Source of the DNA: Chloroflexota bacterium
GTDB lineage: Bacteria > Chloroflexota > UBA6077
Direction: 5' to 3'
DNA: 10,292 bases
NCBI GenBank assembly: GCA_021806765.1
Contig: JAJZQR010000187.1
Coordinates: 1-10,292 of the forward strand
Shown here: positions 7,278 through 10,292 of the stretch, in pieces
Position numbering within the stretch: the first letter of the stretch is position 1
Layout: each line of letters starts with the position of its first letter
Translations under genes and position numbers: made by a program
The notes under the pieces: generated by a model
Databases searched by the model: none
The model's input: the letters and a program-made list of their open reading frames with translations, nothing else
What the model was told of the DNA's origin: nothing

Positions 7278-7373
7278 GCTAGACCCACCTCAGAGATAAT
7301 AGGCCGGGCTGTCAAGAGGGGAACACCCCCTCGGGTGTACCACACAATTGTGGTGGTGCCGTCCGCCCCCCTT

Positions 7374-7409
7374 CCCCCTGCCCCCTTCCCCCACAAGGGG
7401 GGCAGGGGG
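7374..7409. repeat. GC-rich hairpin, 14-bp stem with one bulge
   Basis: The arm at 7374-7387 (CCCCCTGCCCCCTT) pairs with 7395-7409, which has one additional G, around a 7-nt loop. There is no gene end next to it, so a terminator role is unlikely. It resembles dispersed C-rich intergenic palindromes. Confidence 0.6.
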
Positions 7410-7414
7410 TGTCT

Positions 7415-7440
7415 CCCTTCCCCCTCGGATGGGGGAAGGG
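7415..7440. repeat. Perfect 10-bp hairpin
   Basis: CCCTTCCCCC at 7415-7424 and GGGGGAAGGG at 7431-7440 are exact reverse complements around a 6-nt TCGGAT loop. It lies 5 bp after the previous hairpin and has similar arm composition, so the two may be copies of one element. Its right arm is shared with the G-quadruplex motif, so the two folds exclude each other. Confidence 0.65.
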
Positions 7441-7453
7441 CCGGGGAAGGGGG
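7431..7453 (+). other. Predicted G-quadruplex motif
   Basis: Four G runs of 5, 3, 4 and 5 bases are separated by three 2-nt loops (AA, CC, AA). This meets the standard four-tract rule with very short loops, which favours a stable parallel quadruplex on the plus strand. It is about 100 bp upstream of the folP -10 element. Confidence 0.5.
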
Positions 7454-7471
7454 TGGCACACGTGCGCGGAG

Positions 7472-7500
7472 ACCCTTCGCTATCGCTCAGGGTGACAACC
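7472..7500. repeat. Short REP-like motif (TGTCACCCTGAGCG type)
   Basis: The minus strand reads TGTCACCCTGAGCGATAGCG followed by AAGGGT. ACCCT (7472-7476) and AGGGT (7489-7493) pair across a partly paired middle. From memory, sequences of the form TGTCATTCTGAGCGAAGCG followed by AAGAAT recur between genes in many bacterial genomes, including Chloroflexota; this copy has C and G replacing the AT pairs of the stem, keeping complementarity. Confidence 0.45.
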
Positions 7501-7552
7501 AAAAGGCCCTGCATGGATGGATCCCGTGACGGCTGCGTTTTCGCGGGTGCGG

Positions 7553-7558
7553 TATACT
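7553..7558 (+). promoter_or_regulatory. Likely folP -10 element
   Basis: TATACT matches TATAAT at 5 of 6. No good -35 lies 16-18 bp upstream (17 bp gives CGGCTG at 7530-7535). Transcription would begin near 7565, about 36 nt before ATG 7601. This places the in-frame ATGs at 7517 and 7559 upstream of the transcript start. Confidence 0.45.
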
Positions 7559-7588
7559 ATGAGTCTTGCGATTCAACGACTTGCCCCC

Positions 7589-7595
7589 AGGGAGG
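7589..7595 (+). promoter_or_regulatory. Ribosome binding site deciding the folP start
   Basis: AGGGAGG lies 5 nt before ATG 7601 and is the only strong site near the three in-frame ATGs (7517, 7559, 7601). Confidence 0.7.
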
Positions 7596-7600
7596 CCGGG

Positions 7601-8872
7601 ATGGAGAGACCCACGGCGAGGGTGCTTTACCTGCCGACAGCAGCAGATGTGGCGGAAGAGGCCGAGCGAATGGGGGTGGATCCGTCCACCCTGCAGGAGA
7701 TGGCCGGACCGCTGGGAGTGGAAGGGATGAAGCTGGAGGGAGTCCCACCCCAGGCGGTGGCGGCCCTCCAGGGGATGATATACCTCCCGGCCGGCCTGGT
7801 CGTCGCGACCTCAGGACTGAGGACTGAGGACTCAGGACTGAGTACGGGAGAGGTCTCTCAGCACTCAGCACCCAGCACTCAGCACTCCGTCGTCTTGCTC
7901 GCCGCATCCAAGCCGCTGCTGCTGGACGCCGCCTCCCGCCTGGAGACGGGGGGCGAGCCAGAGAGGGTGGTGGCCGCAGAGCTGCGCTCCACTCTGGAGC
8001 GCTACGAGGGGAAACAGCTGGGAAGCACCCGCTGCGGCAACCTCACCTTCGAGTGGGGCAAGCGCAGCTACGTCATGGGGATCATCAACGTGACCCCCGA
8101 CTCCTTCTCGGGCGACGGCCTGGGCAAGAACGTGGACGCCGCCTTGGCCCAGGCCGAGCGGTTCGTCCAGGCGGGAGTGGACATCCTGGACGTGGGAGGG
8201 GAATCCACCCGCCCCGGTCACGAAGAGGTGGCGGTCCAGGAGGAGAGAGACAGGGTGATCCCGGTGGTGAAGCGGCTGGTTGCGGAGATGCCGGTGCCGG
8301 TTTCCGTGGATTCCTACCGGCTGCTGGTGGTCCAGGGCGCTCTGGAGGCGGGGGCCCACATGATCAACGACGTGTGGGGCCTGCGCCGCACCGAGGGGTT
8401 GGGCAGCCTCGCCGCCGCCTACGATGTCCCCATCGTCCTGATGCACAACCGCCGGGCCGACGCCACCAAGACTCAGTTGGGGGGCCACTTCCAGCAGGTC
8501 CAGTATGGGGATCTGATGGGGGAGATCGTCCAGGGGTTGCGGGAGAGCGTAGAGCTGGCGCTGCAGAGCAACGTGCAGTGGGAGAACATCATCGTCGACC
8601 CCGGCATCGGCTTCGGAAAGACGCCCCAGCAGAACCTGGTGGTGATGCGACGGCTGACGGAGGTGAAGTCCCTGGGCCGGCCGATCCTGATGGGCACCTC
8701 CCGCAAGTCCGTGATAGGGCTCACCCTGGGGGTACCGATGGAAGAGCGGGTGGAGGGCACGGGAGCCACCGTGGCGGTGAGCATCTGCAACGGGGCCGAC
8801 ATCGTGCGGGTCCACGACGTCAAGGAGATGGTGCGGATCAGCCGGATGACCGACGCGATCGTCCGAGCCTGA
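7601..8872 (+). CDS. folP: Dihydropteroate synthase with N-terminal extension domain
   Basis: DHPS condenses 6-hydroxymethyl-dihydropterin diphosphate with p-aminobenzoate to dihydropteroate in cytosolic folate synthesis. From ATG 7601 it has 423 residues; the TIM-barrel enzyme occupies about 155-420. Motifs in order: MGIINVTPDSFSGDG (159-173), GGESTRPG (199-206), SVDSYR (235-240), INDVWG (255-260), LMHNRR (280-285), DPGIGFGK (333-340), GTSRKS (365-370) and RVHDV (403-407); all catalytic positions I can see are kept. The first 140 residues form an extension of a type I recall from DHPS of clostridia and Chloroflexota (RMGVDP near 23, then KLEGV). Residues 70-96 interrupt this extension with a Ser/Thr/His-rich stretch encoded by heptamer repeats. 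AGGGAGG 5 nt upstream fixes the start. folC follows 136 bp downstream and makes the next enzyme of the pathway. Confidence 0.96.
   Translation: MERPTARVLYLPTAADVAEEAERMGVDPSTLQEMAGPLGVEGMKLEGVPPQAVAALQGMIYLPAGLVVATSGLRTEDSGLSTGEVSQHSAPSTQHSVVLLAASKPLLLDAASRLETGGEPERVVAAELRSTLERYEGKQLGSTRCGNLTFEWGKRSYVMGIINVTPDSFSGDGLGKNVDAALAQAERFVQAGVDILDVGGESTRPGHEEVAVQEERDRVIPVVKRLVAEMPVPVSVDSYRLLVVQGALEAGAHMINDVWGLRRTEGLGSLAAAYDVPIVLMHNRRADATKTQLGGHFQQVQYGDLMGEIVQGLRESVELALQSNVQWENIIVDPGIGFGKTPQQNLVVMRRLTEVKSLGRPILMGTSRKSVIGLTLGVPMEERVEGTGATVAVSICNGADIVRVHDVKEMVRISRMTDAIVRA
7811..7887 (+). repeat. Heptamer repeats inside the folP coding frame
   Basis: Five 7-bp units run in perfect register from 7811 to 7845: TCAGGAC, TGAGGAC, TGAGGAC, TCAGGAC and TGAGTAC. 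After a short interruption containing GAGAGGTCTCTC come TCAGCAC-type units to about 7887. The whole stretch encodes residues 70-96 of FolP without a stop. It is the same family as the array at 8875-9000. Units in codon phase (7811 and 7832) read TCA, while the units reading TGA are out of phase. Confidence 0.85.
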
Positions 8873-8874
8873 CG

Positions 8875-9008
8875 GGAGGACTGAGGACTGAGGTCTCAGG
8901 ACTGAGGACTGAGGACTGAGGACTGAGGTCTCAGGACTGAGGACTGAGGACTGAGGACCCAGGACTCATCACTCATCACTCATCACTCATCACTCAGGAC
9001 TCAGAATC
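8875..9008 (+). repeat. Heptamer tandem array filling the folP-folC gap
   Basis: Eighteen 7-bp units run without a register break from 8875 to 9000, followed by a partial unit to 9008 that abuts the folC ATG. With A = TGAGGAC, B = TGAGGTC and C = TCAGGAC, after an initial GGAGGAC the order is A B C A A, A B C A A, A: a 35-bp superunit duplicated exactly. Then come CCAGGAC, four TCATCAC units and a final TCAGGAC. It begins 3 bp after the folP stop. Cyanobacterial STRR repeats are also heptamers, but with different sequences. Confidence 0.93.
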
Positions 9009-10292
9009 ATGGACTACAGCGAAGCCCTTAGATACCTCTACAGCTTCACTGATTACGAGAAGAAGACCGGCTACAGCGCGGCCGAGAGCTTCGACCTGAG
9101 GCGGCCTCGGGAGTTGCTGGCGCTGCTGGGCGATCCCCATCTCCGATTCCCCTCGGTGCTGGTGGCGGGCACCAAGGGGAAGGGCTCCACCAGCATCATG
9201 ATCGCCTCCATCCTCGAAGCGGCGGGCCGTCGAGTCGGGCTCTACAGCCAGCCCCACCTCCACACCTTTCGGGAGAGGATAAGGGTGAACGGCCGGCTGA
9301 TTTCCCCTCAGGAGATGGCCTCGGCGGTGGAGGCGGTGGTTCCGGCAGTGGAGGAATTGTCCCTCACCCGCCCCGAACTCGGCGTTCCCACCACCTACGA
9401 GGTGGCCACCGCCGCCGCCATGCACTACTTCGCCCGCCAGCAGCCCGACCTGGTGGTGCTGGAGGTGGGGCTGGGCGGCCGGTTGGACGCCGCAAACGTG
9501 GTGAATCCGCTCGTTTCGGTGATCACCCCCATCAGCCTGGACCACGTCCAGATCCTGGGCAACACCATCGGGCAGATCGCTCGGGAGAAGGCCGGAATCA
9601 TCAAGGAAAACGGGGTGGTGGTCGCCGCCGACCAGACCCAGGAGGCGTTGGAGGTGATCCGGCAGGTGGCAGCAGAGCGCTCCGCCCGATTGCTGATCGC
9701 TCACCCCGACCTGATGAAAGCCCCCGAGGAGTTGCCAGGAGAGCCCTTGGCAGAGGGGGCCCCAGCTCGCCCCCTGCGAGAGCGGACCAGAGCGGTCCTG
9801 CGGGGACCCTCCGGTGAGGTCTATCGGGTCGAACTCCCCCTGCTGGGCGTCCACCAGCTGGCCAACGCCGCCACCGCCATCGCCGTGGTGGAGCAGTTGA
9901 AGGGGATGGGCTTCCGCGTCTCACGGGAAGCGGCGGAGCGGGGCCTCGGCCAGGTACGATGGCCGGGCAGGCTGGAGCTGCTCCGCCGGGAGCCGCTGGT
10001 GGTGGCCGACGGCGCCCACAACGGCGACTCCGCCCGCAAGCTGGCAGCCGCCCTGAAGGAGAACTTCGCCTACCGGAGGCTGATCCTGGTGCTGGCCACC
10101 TCGGCGGACAAGGACATAGAGGGGATCGTTGCCGCCATGTCCCCCGAGGCATCGGTGGTGATCGCCACCCGTTCCCGCCACCCCCGCGCCGCTGCCCCCG
10201 ATCGGCTGGCAGCAGCCGTCCCCCGCGAGGTCTGCCCCCAGGTGGAGGTCGCCCGCGACTTCACATCCGCCATCGGACTGGCCATGGCCCTG
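9009..10292 (+). CDS. folC: Dihydrofolate synthase / folylpolyglutamate synthase, 3' end beyond window
   Basis: FolC is a cytosolic Mur-ligase-type enzyme that adds glutamate to dihydropteroate and to tetrahydrofolates using ATP. Reading from ATG 9009, 428 codons are open to the window edge with no stop, so the protein is nearly complete. Motifs: P-loop VAGTKGKGST (52-61, Lys where many homologues have Asn), YSQPHLHTFRERIRVNG (79-95), LEVGLGGRLDA (151-161), SLDHV (176-180), AREKAGIIK (191-199), HQLANAATAI (282-291), WPGRLE (318-323) and DGAHN (334-338). Residues about 240-260 (PGEPLAEGAPARP) look like an insertion before the strand that leads to the ATP-site domain. There is no regular Shine-Dalgarno; the only candidate is AGGA (8996-8999) in the last heptamer unit, 9 nt before the start. 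folP upstream suggests cotranscription. Confidence 0.95.
   Translation, partial: MDYSEALRYLYSFTDYEKKTGYSAAESFDLRRPRELLALLGDPHLRFPSVLVAGTKGKGSTSIMIASILEAAGRRVGLYSQPHLHTFRERIRVNGRLISPQEMASAVEAVVPAVEELSLTRPELGVPTTYEVATAAAMHYFARQQPDLVVLEVGLGGRLDAANVVNPLVSVITPISLDHVQILGNTIGQIAREKAGIIKENGVVVAADQTQEALEVIRQVAAERSARLLIAHPDLMKAPEELPGEPLAEGAPARPLRERTRAVLRGPSGEVYRVELPLLGVHQLANAATAIAVVEQLKGMGFRVSREAAERGLGQVRWPGRLELLRREPLVVADGAHNGDSARKLAAALKENFAYRRLILVLATSADKDIEGIVAAMSPEASVVIATRSRHPRAAAPDRLAAAVPREVCPQVEVARDFTSAIGLAMAL
9733..9777. repeat. Palindromic GC-rich segment within folC
   Basis: TGCCA (9733-9737) pairs with TGGCA (9748-9752), and next to it GCAGAGGGGGC (9750-9760) pairs with GCCCCCTGC (9769-9777) apart from a 2-nt bulge. 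The arms resemble those of the hairpin at 7374-7409. The segment encodes a Gly/Pro/Ala-rich part of FolC that looks like a loop insertion. Whether it is an inserted element or chance in GC-rich coding DNA cannot be told from one copy. Confidence 0.35.

Larger units (their letters stand above)
7278..7552. other. Divergent intergenic region between the LCP gene and folP, rich in palindromes
   Basis: No protein-coding signal. From the left it holds: a TTGACA on the minus strand (7315-7310) that lacks a well-spaced -10; a 6-bp stem with 4-nt loop (ACACCC 7323-7328, GGGTGT 7333-7338); a 10-bp perfect palindrome CACAATTGTG (7343-7352) that could be an operator; two large GC-rich hairpins; a G-quadruplex motif; and a short REP-like motif. 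The last four are listed separately. The density of dyads suggests accumulated mobile palindromes rather than one regulatory site. Confidence 0.6.

Noticed and set aside
7296..7315. Perfect TTGACA and a TATTAT upstream of the LCP gene on the minus strand
   Set aside because: The two hexamers are only 8 bp apart, far from the 16-18 bp needed for one sigma-70 promoter, and neither has a good partner at the right distance.
7517..7600. Earlier folP starts at ATG 7517 and ATG 7559
   Set aside because: They lie upstream of the predicted transcript start and lack a ribosome binding site, while ATG 7601 has AGGGAGG 5 nt before it and begins at the conserved part of the extension.
8875..9008. CRISPR array
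   Set aside because: The repeats are 7 bp and contiguous with no spacers, and no cas gene is near.
2..10292. A new defence, secretion or biosynthetic multi-gene system
   Set aside because: Every intact gene belongs to a known family, and the neighbours do not form a consistent unknown cluster; the unusual content is repeats and one pseudogene.

Overview
The window is GC-rich and carries ordinary housekeeping and accessory genes of a free-living bacterium. The gene forms fit a Chloroflexota-like lineage best: a FolC with a GTKGKGS P-loop, a dihydropteroate synthase with a long N-terminal extension, a LytR-CpsA-Psr protein with a long Pro/Thr/Ser tail, and intergenic spaces full of palindromes and heptamer repeats. 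That placement is an inference from gene style, not proven by the sequence.

Layout from left to right. (1) The 3' part of a single-domain response regulator (+), open at the left edge. (2) A lipoprotein phosphate-binding protein, pstS (+), preceded by four 7-bp boxes spaced exactly 11 bp apart, which looks like a PhoP/PhoB-type Pho box. No pstC, pstA or pstB follows. (3) A decayed histidine kinase (+): end of a PAS domain, HisKA, and only the tail of the ATPase domain, with two opposite frameshifts and an internal deletion. (4) A LarA-family, nickel-pincer-type racemase/epimerase homologue (+) with its own promoter. (5) A compound palindrome (REP-like) that fills the gap to a convergent gene and supplies the larA stop codon. 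(6) On the minus strand, a 12-TM MFS transporter, and upstream of it a LytR-CpsA-Psr cell-envelope protein. (7) A 300-bp divergent intergenic region packed with GC-rich hairpins, a G-quadruplex motif and a short REP-like motif. (8) folP and folC (+), consecutive genes of folate biosynthesis, with folC running off the right edge.

The functional threads are phosphate sensing and uptake on the left (response regulator, Pho box, pstS, kinase remnant) and folate synthesis on the right (DHPS makes dihydropteroate, FolC glutamylates it). The middle genes (LarA homologue, MFS, LCP) have no clear shared pathway.

The most unusual signal is a 7-bp tandem-repeat family (consensus TSAGGAC, with S = C or G) present twice. 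One copy is an 18-unit array in perfect register that fills the folP-folC gap up to the folC start. The other lies inside the folP coding frame, where the units in codon phase read TCA while the out-of-phase ones read TGA, so no stop arises. I did not find a clearly new multi-gene system. The novelty here is in the repeats and their invasion of coding and regulatory sequence.
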